NCBI GenBank assembly: GCA_948787875.1
Contig: CAQFKO010000004.1
Span: 1 to 38,600 of the forward strand
Length of the DNA: 38,600 nt
Source: an uncultured Eubacteriales bacterium
Lineage (GTDB): Bacteria; Bacillota; Clostridia; Christensenellales; UBA1242
Reading direction: 5' to 3'
This document shows positions 30,841 through 38,600 of the stretch, piece by piece (the stretch's first letter is position 1; each line of letters begins with the position of its first letter). A program made the position numbers and the translations under genes. Below the pieces are notes generated by a model. The model was not told the DNA's origin, made no database searches, and was given only the letters and a program-made list of their open reading frames with translations.

Positions 30841-32590
30841 TTGCGAGTTCCTCCTTTGATAGCTGTGACAAAGCTATCTCTTTGTAGACCTTGCAATTTT
30901 TCATAAGTTCATCGTGCTTGCCCTCACCAACAACATGACCGCTGTCTAGCACAATAATCTTGTCTGCATTTTTTATAGTACCGATTCTTTGAGCAACAAT
31001 AAGGCAAGTTGTGTCGGCAGATTTTTCTTTCAAAGCCTCTCTTAGCAGTTTGTCGGTTTTGTAATCTAATGCAGAAAAGCTATCGTCAAAAATCAAAATC
31101 TCGGGTTTTCTTGCCAAAGCCCTTGCAATTGCAAGCCTTTGTTTTTGCCCTCCCGAAACATTTTTTCCACCTTGGTCGATTCTTGAATCAATGCCCTCAG
31201 GCAAGGTTTTAACAAAACTTGATTGAGAAATATCAAGTGCACGTTCAATATCTTCGTCAGAAGGCTTTTTGCCCTCAACCGTTCCGAATGAAACATTGCT
31301 TTTTACCGTTCCCGAAAACAAAACCGCCTTTTGAGCAATATAGCCGATTTTATTATTGAGTTGCTCAGGTGTATAGTCTTTTACATTAACGCCATCCACG
31401 ATTACCTGACCTTCTGTTGCGTCATATAGCCTTGGAACAAGATTAATAAGTGTGCTCTTTCCGCTTCCCGTTGAACCAATAAAGGCAACAACTTGACCTT
31501 TTTCTGCCTTAAAGCTTACATCATGAAGCATATATTCTTCTGCATCAGGATATTTAAATCCAACATTAACAAATTGAACTTCACCTGTTTTTATAGGTTT
31601 ATCCGTTCCCTCTCCGCTCAAAATAGATGGCTTGGTATCAAGCACAGCATTGATTCTTTTTGCAGAAACCGCAGCTCTTGGAAGCATAATGAAAATCATT
31701 ACAAGCATAACAAAACTCATAACAACCTGAATAGCGTAGGAACTAAACACAACCATATCACTAAACAGCAAAAGTTTGTTTATTGGTCCGGCATTATAAA
31801 TAAGAGATGCACCTATTAAATAAATCGAAAGTGGCAACCCACTCATAACAATGCTCATAACAGGGTCTAAAAACGACAAAAATTTGTTTATAAACAAATG
31901 ACTTTTTGTAATGTCAAGATTTGCTTTTTCAAATTTCTTTTCCTGATAATCTTCTGCATTATAGGCTCTTACAACTCTTACACCCGTAAGGTTTTCTCTT
32001 GTAACTCGGTTAAGGTTGTCGGTTAAGTCTTGAATTTTTTTGAACTTTGGAAGTGCTGCGATAACAATTATTATAATAAACACAAAAACAATTCCTACGG
32101 CGATTCCCGTTGCAAGTGTCCACTGCCAGCTTTTGTCCAAAATTTTGCAAATTGCCCATATTGCCATTATTGGAGCTTTAATCAAAAGTTGCAAGCCCAT
32201 TGCAACAATCATTTGAACTTGGCTTATATCGTTGGTAGTTCTTGTAATCAAACTTGCTGTTGAAAAACGCTTAATCTCCGCATCTGAAAAATTAATTACT
32301 TTGTTAAATACCAAAGAACGAATTCTTTTTGCAAGTCTTGAAGCTATTACTGCCGCAAAATATCCCACAATAACAGAGGTAATCGCACTTGCAATCGCAC
32401 AAGCAAGCATATATCCGCCGTTTTTGAGAATTTCACTCATTTCACTACCCGAAGTTTCCACAAGCCTTGTTATTGTTGACATATATTCGGGAATTTTAAG
32501 TTCCAGCCAAACTTGCAAAACTATTATTCCAATACTAAAAAGTGCCAATAGCCATTCTTTTTTTTGCAAATATTTTAGTTGTTTTAACAT
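30833..32590 (-). CDS. Heterodimeric ABC exporter subunit with degenerate catalytic site
   Basis: A 585-residue half-transporter with six membrane helices (about 15-300) and an ATPase domain: Walker A GSTGSGKST, Q-loop YIAQKAVLF, signature VSGGQKQRLAIARA, Walker B LIFDDSFSALD and H-region VAQRIGT. The Glu after Walker B is Asp and the H-loop His is Gln, so this subunit holds the non-catalytic site. It complements the partner at 28999-30840, which has the reverse pattern. It is first in the operon, with AGGAGG seven bases before the ATG and a good promoter upstream. Confidence 0.9.
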   Translation of the reverse strand: MLKQLKYLQKKEWLLALFSIGIIVLQVWLELKIPEYMSTITRLVETSGSEMSEILKNGGYMLACAIASAITSVIVGYFAAVIASRLAKRIRSLVFNKVINFSDAEIKRFSTASLITRTTNDISQVQMIVAMGLQLLIKAPIMAIWAICKILDKSWQWTLATGIAVGIVFVFIIIIVIAALPKFKKIQDLTDNLNRVTRENLTGVRVVRAYNAEDYQEKKFEKANLDITKSHLFINKFLSFLDPVMSIVMSGLPLSIYLIGASLIYNAGPINKLLLFSDMVVFSSYAIQVVMSFVMLVMIFIMLPRAAVSAKRINAVLDTKPSILSGEGTDKPIKTGEVQFVNVGFKYPDAEEYMLHDVSFKAEKGQVVAFIGSTGSGKSTLINLVPRLYDATEGQVIVDGVNVKDYTPEQLNNKIGYIAQKAVLFSGTVKSNVSFGTVEGKKPSDEDIERALDISQSSFVKTLPEGIDSRIDQGGKNVSGGQKQRLAIARALARKPEILIFDDSFSALDYKTDKLLREALKEKSADTTCLIVAQRIGTIKNADKIIVLDSGHVVGEGKHDELMKNCKVYKEIALSQLSKEELANA

Positions 32591-32620
32591 ATTTCCTCCT
32601 AACTAATCAATTACTTAAAC

Positions 32621-32649
32621 ATTATATAGCAAATTTTAAAAATATGCAA
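32621..32649 (-). promoter_or_regulatory. Promoter of the heterodimeric ABC exporter operon
   Basis: Minus-strand TTGCAT (32644-32649), a 17-base spacer and TATAAT (32621-32626) lie 30 bases before the ATG. The leader includes AGGAGG. This is a conventional leadered promoter and contrasts with the leaderless type elsewhere in the window. Confidence 0.75.
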
Positions 32650-32706
32650 ATTATAAAAAAAAATACCATAAAAATTATCTTTTTATTTTTAAGAAAAATT
32701 TTATTA

Positions 32707-32715
32707 TGATATAAT
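32707..32715 (+). promoter_or_regulatory. Extended -10 promoter of the RadC-family gene
   Basis: TGA-TATAAT (32707-32715) is a consensus extended -10 element with no clear -35 box. AGAGGA at 32730-32735 serves the ATG at 32741. Confidence 0.55.
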
Positions 32716-32740
32716 TAAATTAATACAAAAGAGGATAGTT

Positions 32741-33760
32741 ATGGAACTAAGAACAAATAAACCAACCAAAACAAATGTTATTTCCACCAGAAAAAGAGAA
32801 GATAACATTGAGCAAATCGACGAAACTGACAATAGTACATCAAATAACGCGAACATAAAAACTGACAAAAATACCGATAACAAAAATTTAAGTTCGGCAG
32901 AAAAATTTACAACAAAAACCAATTTGTCACCCAAAACCACGTCAAATAATTTTGAAAAACTTAAATCGCAAAAGGTCAATATTCACAAAAACCACAGAAG
33001 CAGACTAAAAACTCAATTTTTGGAACATGGCATCAATTCACTTTCCGACATTCAAAAACTTGAACTTTTGCTTTTTTATTCTATTCCACAAAAAGATACC
33101 AACCCGCTTGCTCACAAACTGCTAGACACCTATGGCTCAATAAGAAGAGTTTTGTCCGCAAATTACGGCGACTTAACAAAACTAGACGGAATAAAAGAAT
33201 CTTCGGCACTGTTAATAAAGCTTGTTAATGAAATATCAAATTTTATCAATATGCCCGAAATCTTTTCACAAAACCTCAGCACAAGTGCAGACGCAAGAGC
33301 ATTTTGTTCAAAGCTTTATCACAATGTTGATGTTGAACAGTTTTATGTTATATGTTTAACCAAATCAAACCGTGTCAAAAAATATGCAATGATTAACAGT
33401 GGCTTGTCTGACGAAGTTGAAATTCCTATAAGAGAAGTTACGCAACTTGCCATTGAACAAAAGTGTAACAGAATTATTATTTGCCACAATCACCCATTCG
33501 GCTCTTGTGCGGTATCAAACGAAGATTTTAACTTTACATTTTCGCTTTTATGCAGTTGCCTCTTAAATAATATAGACATTGTTGACCACATTATTGTGGG
33601 AGTTAACGGAACAACCTCGTTTAAAGATTTCGGACTTATGACAAGACTTTTAAACAAGGCAAACAACCTTATTAATATTCCAAAGGAAACAAGGCTTATT
33701 ATTTCCGAGAGTGAAAAGGCTTATGTTGCGTCTTATTCCTTGCCTTTCACTGATTTCTAA
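32741..33760 (+). CDS. RadC/YeeS-family JAMM protein with a long N-terminal extension
   Basis: A 339-residue RadC-family protein (DUF2466). Residues 1-80 are an added, Asn/Thr/Lys-rich, probably disordered tail. Next comes a helix-hairpin-helix region (HGINSLSDIQKLELLLFYSI and YGDLTKLDGIKESSALLI), then the MPN/JAMM fold with IPIREVTQLAIEQKC and CHNHPFGSCAVSNEDFNFT. This keeps the H-x-H-x10-D metal-binding pattern, though the usual HNHPSG is HNHPFG. RadC proteins are conserved in bacteria, with no agreed function; they are often found near mobile elements but also in cores. The gene has its own extended -10 promoter and a terminator. The extension is unusual compared with standard forms of about 225 residues. 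Confidence 0.85.
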   Translation: MELRTNKPTKTNVISTRKREDNIEQIDETDNSTSNNANIKTDKNTDNKNLSSAEKFTTKTNLSPKTTSNNFEKLKSQKVNIHKNHRSRLKTQFLEHGINSLSDIQKLELLLFYSIPQKDTNPLAHKLLDTYGSIRRVLSANYGDLTKLDGIKESSALLIKLVNEISNFINMPEIFSQNLSTSADARAFCSKLYHNVDVEQFYVICLTKSNRVKKYAMINSGLSDEVEIPIREVTQLAIEQKCNRIIICHNHPFGSCAVSNEDFNFTFSLLCSCLLNNIDIVDHIIVGVNGTTSFKDFGLMTRLLNKANNLINIPKETRLIISESEKAYVASYSLPFTDF

Positions 33761-33771
33761 AATTTTAAATT

Positions 33772-33804
33772 AAATGCAAAGTTTTTTGCATTTTTTCTTT
33801 TTTT
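33772..33804 (+). terminator. Intrinsic terminator of the RadC-family gene
   Basis: AAATGCAAA (33772-33780) pairs with TTTGCATTT (33785-33793) around a four-base loop, followed by a T-rich tract. Confidence 0.75.
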
Positions 33805-33809
33805 GTTTC

Positions 33810-33849
33810 ATATGCCTTAATAAACGGGAGTGTGTTTGTTTTGGCATAT
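33810..33849 (+). promoter_or_regulatory. Possible hairpin with the ribosome binding site of the ATPase gene in its loop
   Basis: ATATGCC (33810-33816) and GGCATAT (33843-33849) are complementary and enclose the GGGAG ribosome binding site (33826-33830) and the candidate start codons. The arms are only seven bases with a 26-base loop, so the structure is weak. Confidence 0.25.
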
Positions 33850-36447
33850 TTTAACAAAGATATAAAAAATATTTTTAATGAATTCGAAACCAACGAAAAC
33901 GGAATTAATTCAGATTCTGCCACTTTGCGTGCAGAAAAATACGGCAAAAACGAGCTTGAAAAGCAAAAAAAGAATGGCTTTTTTAAAAAACTTTTAGCGC
34001 AATTTAAAAACATAATGATAATAATTTTGTTAATCTCCGCAATAATTTCCGAAGCTAGTGCAATTATCGAAAAAAATTATGAAAATGTTTTTGAAGGCAT
34101 TTTGATTTTTGCAATCGTTTTGATTAACGCGGTTGTTGGTGTTATTCAAGAACAAAAAGCAGAGGACGCCCTTGCTGCCCTTGCCAAGTCTACCGAACCA
34201 TTTGCCAAAGTTATCAGAAACGGAAGCCTGATAAAACTTAAAGTCAGCGACATTGTTGTTGGCGATATTGTTATGCTAAAAGCCGGCGACTGCGTTCCTG
34301 CGGACCTAAGACTTATTGAGTGCAACAACCTAAGAACCAACGAAAGTTCGCTTACGGGCGAAAGCCATTCTGTTGCAAAAATAAGTGCCACCATTCACAA
34401 AAACACTTTGGCTTTGGCTGACCAAGAAAATATTTGTTTTTCGGGAACAACAGTAACGTCAGGCTATGGCAAAGGCGTGGTAACGGCGGTCGGAATGAAC
34501 ACCGAAATGGGCAAAATCGCAAAGGTACTTGGCAGTTCCATAAAAGAAAAAACTCCGCTTGAAAAAAATATAGACAAAATCGGAAAGGTCATAACCTTTG
34601 GTGTTCTCGGAATAACTTTTGTTGTATTTTTGGTTCAAGTTTTGTTCAGCAAAAATGTAACCGTACTTCAAGCTCTTCTTACGGCGGTGGCATTAGCCGT
34701 TGCAGCAATACCCGAAAGCTTGCCTGCGGTAATCACAATAATTATGGCACTTGGCGTGCAAAAACTCGCCCGAAAAAACGCTATAATAAAAAAACTCAGT
34801 GCTGTTGAAACGCTTGGCTGTTGCACGGTTATTTGCAGTGACAAAACAGGAACTCTTACCAAAAATGAAATGTCCGTAAAGCACTTTTATGTGGGCGGAG
34901 CGGTGGAAGGCATAAACGAAGCCACAGACCAAAAACTTTGTGAACTATTTAAAATAGGTTCGATTTGCAATACCGCAAGAATTGACGAAGGTGGAAAAAT
35001 AACTGCCGATGCAACCGAAACAGCAATAGTAAAATTTTTACTATCAAGCGGGGCGGACATAAAAAAGATAAGAAGCGAAAACAGAATTATAAAGGCAAAC
35101 GAATTTAACTCAATAAAAAAGACCATGAGCATTATTGCAGAAAATGAGGGAGAAAAAACTCTCTACATTAAAGGTGCAATAGACTATATTATCGGCAGTT
35201 GCAAAAATGTTCTTATCGGCGGAGAAGAGAAACCGCTGACTGAGGCAATAATACATAAAATTCTGCTTGCCAACGAGCAGGTTTGCGAACAAGGCGAAAG
35301 AGTTATTGCCTTTGCAAAAAAATCCGCAAACAGTGATTACAACGAAAACAATTTGACCTTTGTGGGCTTTTTGGGAATTATCGACCCACCAAGACCCGAA
35401 GCCGCAATATCAATAAGACAGTGCAAAAAGGCAGGTCTTCAAACAATAATGATAACCGGCGACCACCCATCAACAGCCTTCGCAATTGCAAAGAGTTTGG
35501 GAATAGTAAATTCAAAAAAAGAGGTTATGACCGGCAACGAAATTTCAAAATTAACCGAAAAAGAACTTGCAAAAATAGTCTGCAATTATCGTGTGTTTGC
35601 AAGGGTAACGCCCGAGCATAAACTTATGCTTGTAAAAGCACTGAAAAGGTCAGGAAACATTGTTGCCATGACGGGTGACGGCGTAAATGATGCACCAAGC
35701 ATAAAAGCCGCCAACATCGGTGCTTGCATGGGAATAACGGGCACAGATGTAACAAAAGAAGTTTCGGATATGCTTATTTCCGACGACAACTTTTCTACCA
35801 TAGTCATTGCCATAAAAGAAGGCAGAACAATCTATAATAATATAGAAAAAACCATTCTGTTTTTGCTGTCAACCAACATAGTAGAAGTTCTCGGAATTTT
35901 TGTAACCTCGCTGGTTATACCAGATGCCGTGTTCTTACTGCCTTCTCAAATACTGTTTATTAACCTTGTTACCGACAGCTTACCAGCGTTTGCTCTTGGA
36001 ATTGAACCATCTGAACATAACATTATGGACAAGCCACCTCGCAATCCAAAAAAGTCACTGCTTTCGGGCTATGTTGGTTCGTCAATACTTTATCAAGGCT
36101 TTGTTCAATCGCTTATAGTTCTTATAATGTTTGTTTGTGCAAGAAGTTTTTACGGAAACGAAGTTGCCAGCACAATGTCTTTCTTAACAATTTGCTTAAT
36201 GCAAATTATTCATGCAATAAACTGTAAAACCGAAAAAAGCATATTCAAAACCAATATATTCAAAAACCGTTTTTTCAACATAAGCTTTTTGGTGTTGTTT
36301 GCAATGATTTTGTGCGTATATTTTGTTCCTTTGTTTGCAGGAATGTTTGGACTTGTGGCGCTAACCGCAACTCAGTGGCTGATAATTTCTTTAACCAGCC
36401 TTGCAATTATTCCACTGGTTGAAATTGGAAAACTATTCATAAAATAA
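33841..36447 (+). CDS. P-type cation ATPase, calcium-pump type (P2)
   Basis: About 868 residues with the full P2-ATPase plan: an N-terminal domain, membrane helices M1-M2 (about 55-95), the actuator loop with SLTGES near residue 170, the M4 motif AIPESLPAVITI near 290, the phosphorylation site CSDKTGTLT near 335, the hinge TGDGVNDAPS near 612, and M6 with NLVTDSLPAFALGIEP. The M4 and M6 signatures are those of SERCA/PMA-like calcium pumps; calcium export is therefore likely, but other divalent ions cannot be excluded. The start is uncertain: GTG at 33832 lies one base from GGGAG, so TTG at 33841 is preferred at ten bases. An intrinsic terminator follows about 85 bases after the stop. Confidence 0.88.
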   Translation: MAYFNKDIKNIFNEFETNENGINSDSATLRAEKYGKNELEKQKKNGFFKKLLAQFKNIMIIILLISAIISEASAIIEKNYENVFEGILIFAIVLINAVVGVIQEQKAEDALAALAKSTEPFAKVIRNGSLIKLKVSDIVVGDIVMLKAGDCVPADLRLIECNNLRTNESSLTGESHSVAKISATIHKNTLALADQENICFSGTTVTSGYGKGVVTAVGMNTEMGKIAKVLGSSIKEKTPLEKNIDKIGKVITFGVLGITFVVFLVQVLFSKNVTVLQALLTAVALAVAAIPESLPAVITIIMALGVQKLARKNAIIKKLSAVETLGCCTVICSDKTGTLTKNEMSVKHFYVGGAVEGINEATDQKLCELFKIGSICNTARIDEGGKITADATETAIVKFLLSSGADIKKIRSENRIIKANEFNSIKKTMSIIAENEGEKTLYIKGAIDYIIGSCKNVLIGGEEKPLTEAIIHKILLANEQVCEQGERVIAFAKKSANSDYNENNLTFVGFLGIIDPPRPEAAISIRQCKKAGLQTIMITGDHPSTAFAIAKSLGIVNSKKEVMTGNEISKLTEKELAKIVCNYRVFARVTPEHKLMLVKALKRSGNIVAMTGDGVNDAPSIKAANIGACMGITGTDVTKEVSDMLISDDNFSTIVIAIKEGRTIYNNIEKTILFLLSTNIVEVLGIFVTSLVIPDAVFLLPSQILFINLVTDSLPAFALGIEPSEHNIMDKPPRNPKKSLLSGYVGSSILYQGFVQSLIVLIMFVCARSFYGNEVASTMSFLTICLMQIIHAINCKTEKSIFKTNIFKNRFFNISFLVLFAMILCVYFVPLFAGMFGLVALTATQWLIISLTSLAIIPLVEIGKLFIK

Positions 36448-36498
36448 AAAATTCTTCACAAAATAAAAATATAAAATCTTTTGACAAAAATAAAAGCC

Positions 36499-36512
36499 AT
36501 GCAAATTTGCAT
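36499..36512. repeat. Perfect 14-base palindrome in the ATPase-XRE intergenic region
   Basis: ATGCAAATTTGCAT is its own reverse complement. It lies between the calcium-type ATPase stop and the shared terminator. It may be a protein-binding site or part of the terminator region. The gene-free stretch from 36448 to 36695 (248 bases) holds this palindrome, a terminator, a 12-base inverted repeat and a minus-strand promoter. Confidence 0.35.
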
Positions 36513-36526
36513 AACTTTACAGTAAC

Positions 36527-36620
36527 AAAAAAACAGCCATTTTGGCTGCTTTTTTGCCTAAGGATAAATCGACATTTCTTAAAAAATTTGAAATGCTTTA
36601 TCCATGAGTTGCTCATGGAT
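36527..36620 (-). ncRNA. Candidate small RNA with promoter and intrinsic terminator
   Basis: About 94 bases on the minus strand. A promoter at 36627-36656 would start transcription near 36620. The RNA would open with a perfect 12-base-pair hairpin (36597-36608 with 36612-36623, three-base loop; the first three bases of one arm may precede the start), continue with a second imperfect hairpin around ATTTC...GAAAT (36573-36594), and end at the stem CAGCCA/TGGCTG followed by seven T's (36527-36533). No ribosome binding site is present. An ATG at 36616 opens a 60-codon frame that runs through the terminator, which argues against a protein, but a leaderless peptide cannot be ruled out. Confidence 0.4.
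36531..36555. terminator. Bidirectional intrinsic terminator
   Basis: CAGCCA (36534-36539) pairs with TGGCTG (36543-36548) around TTT, with six T's after it on the plus strand and seven A's before it (T's on the minus strand). It ends the ATPase transcript and the candidate small RNA. Confidence 0.75.
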
Positions 36621-36626
36621 AAATAT

Positions 36627-36656
36627 ATTATATTATAGCAAATCGCCATAAGTCAA
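36627..36656 (-). promoter_or_regulatory. Promoter of the candidate small RNA
   Basis: Minus-strand TTGACT (36651-36656), an 18-base spacer and TATAAT (36627-36632). A second TATAAT overlaps by one base (36632-36637) with an unsuitable 13-base spacing. Confidence 0.5.
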
Positions 36657-36695
36657 ATATTTTTATGGCTTTTGCCATAAAATAAATGTAGTATT

Positions 36696-36914
36696 ATGGT
36701 GAAAATTGGTGAAAGAATAAGAGAACTGAGGCAAGAATTCAAATTAACACAAGCCGATCTTGCCCAAAAAATAGGAATAAGCCAAGCAGGAATAGCAAAA
36801 TGGGAAACCGGCGACCGCGACCCATCTACCGACTGTGTAATTTTGCTTGCAAAATTTTTTGATGTAACAACCGACTTTTTGTTAGGCGTTGAAGACAAAG
36901 ACTTATTAAAATAA
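36696..36914 (+). CDS. Small XRE-family transcriptional regulator
   Basis: A 72-residue single-domain Cro/CI regulator: IGERIRELRQEFKLTQADLA, QKIGISQAGIAKWETGDRDP as the helix-turn-helix, and LAKFFDVTTDFLLGVED. It resembles the regulator at 3982-4206 in length and plan but not closely in sequence. The ATG at 36696 is followed immediately by GTG in frame; neither has a ribosome binding site. An ATGGC-TTTT-GCCAT inverted repeat at 36665-36678 just upstream may be its operator. It converges with the leucine-rich-repeat gene at a shared terminator. Confidence 0.85.
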   Translation: MVKIGERIRELRQEFKLTQADLAQKIGISQAGIAKWETGDRDPSTDCVILLAKFFDVTTDFLLGVEDKDLLK

Positions 36915-36933
36915 AAATTTCACAAACAAAAAA

Positions 36934-36960
36934 CCTTAGGCACAAACCTAAGGCTTTTTT
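36934..36960. terminator. Bidirectional intrinsic terminator
   Basis: CCTTAGG (36934-36940) pairs with CCTAAGG (36947-36953) around a six-base loop, with CTTTTTT after it and an A-run before it. It serves the XRE gene and the converging leucine-rich-repeat gene. Confidence 0.8.
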
Positions 36961-36976
36961 ATTCCCCAAAATCAAA

Positions 36977-38600
36977 CTATTTCTTTTTCCAATAGTAGTC
37001 CACATAATCCCCTTTAAAATTAATTGCATTTTGTGCCGGATCTGTCAAAATCATATCTTCGCCACTTGTAGCCGAACTTGATAAAGCAACAAACCATCCT
37101 TCTGAATCTTCAAATGTTACAGATGACAAATTGCTACAATTATTAAATACATATTTACCAATACTTGTTACACTTGATGGGATTGTTACACTTGTTAAAT
37201 TACTGCAACCCCAAAATGCTTGGTCTCCTATACTTACTACACTATTTGGTATTGTTACACTAGACAAACTGCTACAACCAGAAAATGCATTAAACCCTAT
37301 ACTTGTTACTCCCTCTGGAATTATTATACTTGTTAAACTGCTACAACCATTAAAAGCACTATCACCTATACTTGTTACACTTGATGGGATTTCTATACTT
37401 GTTAAACTGCTACAACCATTAAAAACACTATCACCTATACTTGTTACACTTGATGGGATTACAACATTAGTTAATTTAATACAATAACTAAACATAGAAT
37501 CTTCTATACTTGTAATACCACTTGGAAGGATTACAGTTTCTAAATGGCTACAATTTGAAAATGTTGACGTTCCCAAAACTGTTACACTGCTCGGAACAGT
37601 ATATGTAGTATTAGTTTTTCCTGCTGGATAACAAATTATTGTTGTTTTATCTTTATTAAATAAAACTCCGTCTTCTATTAAATAATTAAGATTTCTATCT
37701 GATATTTCAATATATTCCAATTTTTTACAGTTAGCAAACGCAGAATTTCCAATTGTTGTTATATGCTCGGAAATATTTACACTCGTTAAACTAAAACAAT
37801 TATTAAATGCTTCATCTCCAATGCTTGTTACACTATTTGGTATTAATATAGAGGTTAAACTATTACAACTTTTGAATAGGCCTTTTGCAATGCTAGTTAT
37901 ACTAGATGGTAAGTTTATGCTAGGCATTCTATTACAATTATTAAATGCAAAATTTCCAATATTTTTAACACTATCTGGTATAGATATTTCAGTAAGATAA
38001 TTGCAATCAGAAAATGCCCACTCTCCTATACTTGTTAGATTAGTTGGAAGGCTTATTTTATTTAAACCAATACAACCTGCAAATGTTCTATTTTTTATAC
38101 TAGTTACAGATTCAGGAATATCTACTGTATTAAGTTTGCTACAATTTGCAAAAACTGAATCCTCTAAAATTGTTACATTTCCCGGAATTGTTACACTAGT
38201 TAAACTGCTACAATAAGAAAATGCGTTTTTCCCTATACTAGTTACAGATTCAGGAATTGATATGCTAGTTAACCCTCTACAATAAAGAAAAGCAAAATCT
38301 CCTATGGTTGTTACACCATTTTCAATTGTTACAGATTTTATTTTAGTTTTATTGTAAAATGCACCTGAACTATTACTAATCCCATTCTTTATACCATAAA
38401 CTTTTTTGCCTTGATATCTTGCAGGTATGGTTATATCAGTTACAGTAACATCGTTAAGTCCGGATACCAAATAACCATCTTCATACTCTTTATAATTAAG
38501 GTACATAATATTTGGAGGCTCTTTTTCTTCCTCATAACCTACCACGGTTTCGCCCGTTACCACATACACTGTGTTGTTTTCTTTTTCCTCGCCGTTTATC
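36977..38600 (-). CDS. BspA-type leucine-rich-repeat (LRR_5) protein, N-terminus outside window
   Basis: At least 540 residues, open to the right edge of the window; the GTG at 38569 is merely internal. After a linker rich in Glu and Asn, about 18 repeats of 23 residues follow with the consensus SVTSIGDxAFxxCSSLTSVxIP, the BspA/Treponema pallidum LRR_5 pattern. One repeat block is interrupted by a strand-rich insert (YIEISDRNLNYLIEDGVLFN) of the kind often seen in this family. The C-terminus ends in VDYYWKKK without a sorting motif or membrane helix, so any anchor must lie at the missing N-terminus. Such proteins are usually surface adhesins or binding proteins. A bidirectional terminator follows the stop. 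Confidence 0.88.
   Translation of the reverse strand, partial: INGEEKENNTVYVVTGETVVGYEEEKEPPNIMYLNYKEYEDGYLVSGLNDVTVTDITIPARYQGKKVYGIKNGISNSSGAFYNKTKIKSVTIENGVTTIGDFAFLYCRGLTSISIPESVTSIGKNAFSYCSSLTSVTIPGNVTILEDSVFANCSKLNTVDIPESVTSIKNRTFAGCIGLNKISLPTNLTSIGEWAFSDCNYLTEISIPDSVKNIGNFAFNNCNRMPSINLPSSITSIAKGLFKSCNSLTSILIPNSVTSIGDEAFNNCFSLTSVNISEHITTIGNSAFANCKKLEYIEISDRNLNYLIEDGVLFNKDKTTIICYPAGKTNTTYTVPSSVTVLGTSTFSNCSHLETVILPSGITSIEDSMFSYCIKLTNVVIPSSVTSIGDSVFNGCSSLTSIEIPSSVTSIGDSAFNGCSSLTSIIIPEGVTSIGFNAFSGCSSLSSVTIPNSVVSIGDQAFWGCSNLTSVTIPSSVTSIGKYVFNNCSNLSSVTFEDSEGWFVALSSSATSGEDMILTDPAQNAINFKGDYVDYYWKKK
37326..37463 (-). repeat. Near-identical 69-base tandem repeats inside the LRR gene
   Basis: The units 37326-37394 and 37395-37463 differ at one position in their first 66 bases. 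Each encodes one 23-residue repeat. Other units in the gene are more diverged, so this pair is a recent duplication. Confidence 0.85.

Noticed and set aside
36437..36649. 70-codon minus-strand frame after the ATPase
   Set aside because: It runs through an intrinsic terminator and overlaps the end of the ATPase gene; treated as a possible small RNA instead, with a leaderless peptide as a remote alternative.
36977..38600. Regular repeats considered as a CRISPR array
   Set aside because: The 69-base periodicity is coding, in frame, and encodes 23-residue leucine-rich repeats; there are no unique spacers between constant repeats.

Overview
The window is AT-rich (about one third G+C by eye) with short intergenic gaps, many T-tailed intrinsic terminators and AGGAGG-type ribosome binding sites. 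A yabP-yabQ-divIC block, a RecD2-type helicase, an IspH of the DXP isoprenoid pathway, YfiB/YfiC-like ABC exporters and a two-domain BadF-type activase point to an anaerobic, spore-forming or formerly spore-forming member of the Bacillota (Clostridia), probably from a poorly cultured lineage. No tRNA, rRNA, CRISPR array, insertion sequence or prophage core was recognised.

Layout. 1-660: the 3' end of a tandem helix-turn-helix regulator, then a 65-residue six-cysteine protein resembling the catalytic chain of ferredoxin:thioredoxin reductase. 747-4206 (minus): recD2, yabP, yabQ, divIC, with a small XRE regulator upstream. 4461-7539 (plus): exported divergent polysaccharide deacetylase, thymidylate kinase, and a 42-residue ORF coupled to an unknown 383-residue protein. 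7602-15407 (minus): one tightly packed operon-like run of a divergent RF1-like protein, an SF1 helicase, a coiled-coil protein, a membrane-anchored repeat protein, a small membrane protein and two HAD phosphatases. 15553-16521 (plus): gpsA. 16599-24226 (minus): a two-part CoA-dehydratase-activase-like protein, a long RelA/SpoT homologue, an AlkD-like glycosylase and a hypothetical protein. 24358-26037 (plus): ispH and a metallo-beta-lactamase-fold hydrolase. 26079-32590 (minus): zinc-ribbon membrane protein, one homodimer-type ABC exporter and one heterodimeric ABC exporter pair. 32741-36914 (plus): RadC-family protein, P-type calcium-type ATPase, XRE regulator, with a candidate small RNA on the minus strand between the last two. 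36977-38600 (minus): a BspA-type leucine-rich-repeat protein running off the window.

Three things stand out. First, at least five genes that begin transcription units have a sigma-A-like promoter whose -10 box lies only 6-7 bases before the start codon and have no ribosome binding site, while genes inside operons do have one. This predicts leaderless mRNAs. Second, the RF1-like protein keeps the GGQ peptide-release loop but has lost the codon-reading loop, so it looks like a ribosome-rescue or specialised release factor, and it heads the helicase/coiled-coil operon. Third, the long RelA/SpoT homologue has lost the hydrolase catalytic residues but keeps the synthetase, including the RFKD motif typical of bifunctional enzymes. 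All functional calls come from reading motifs by eye, with no database search.
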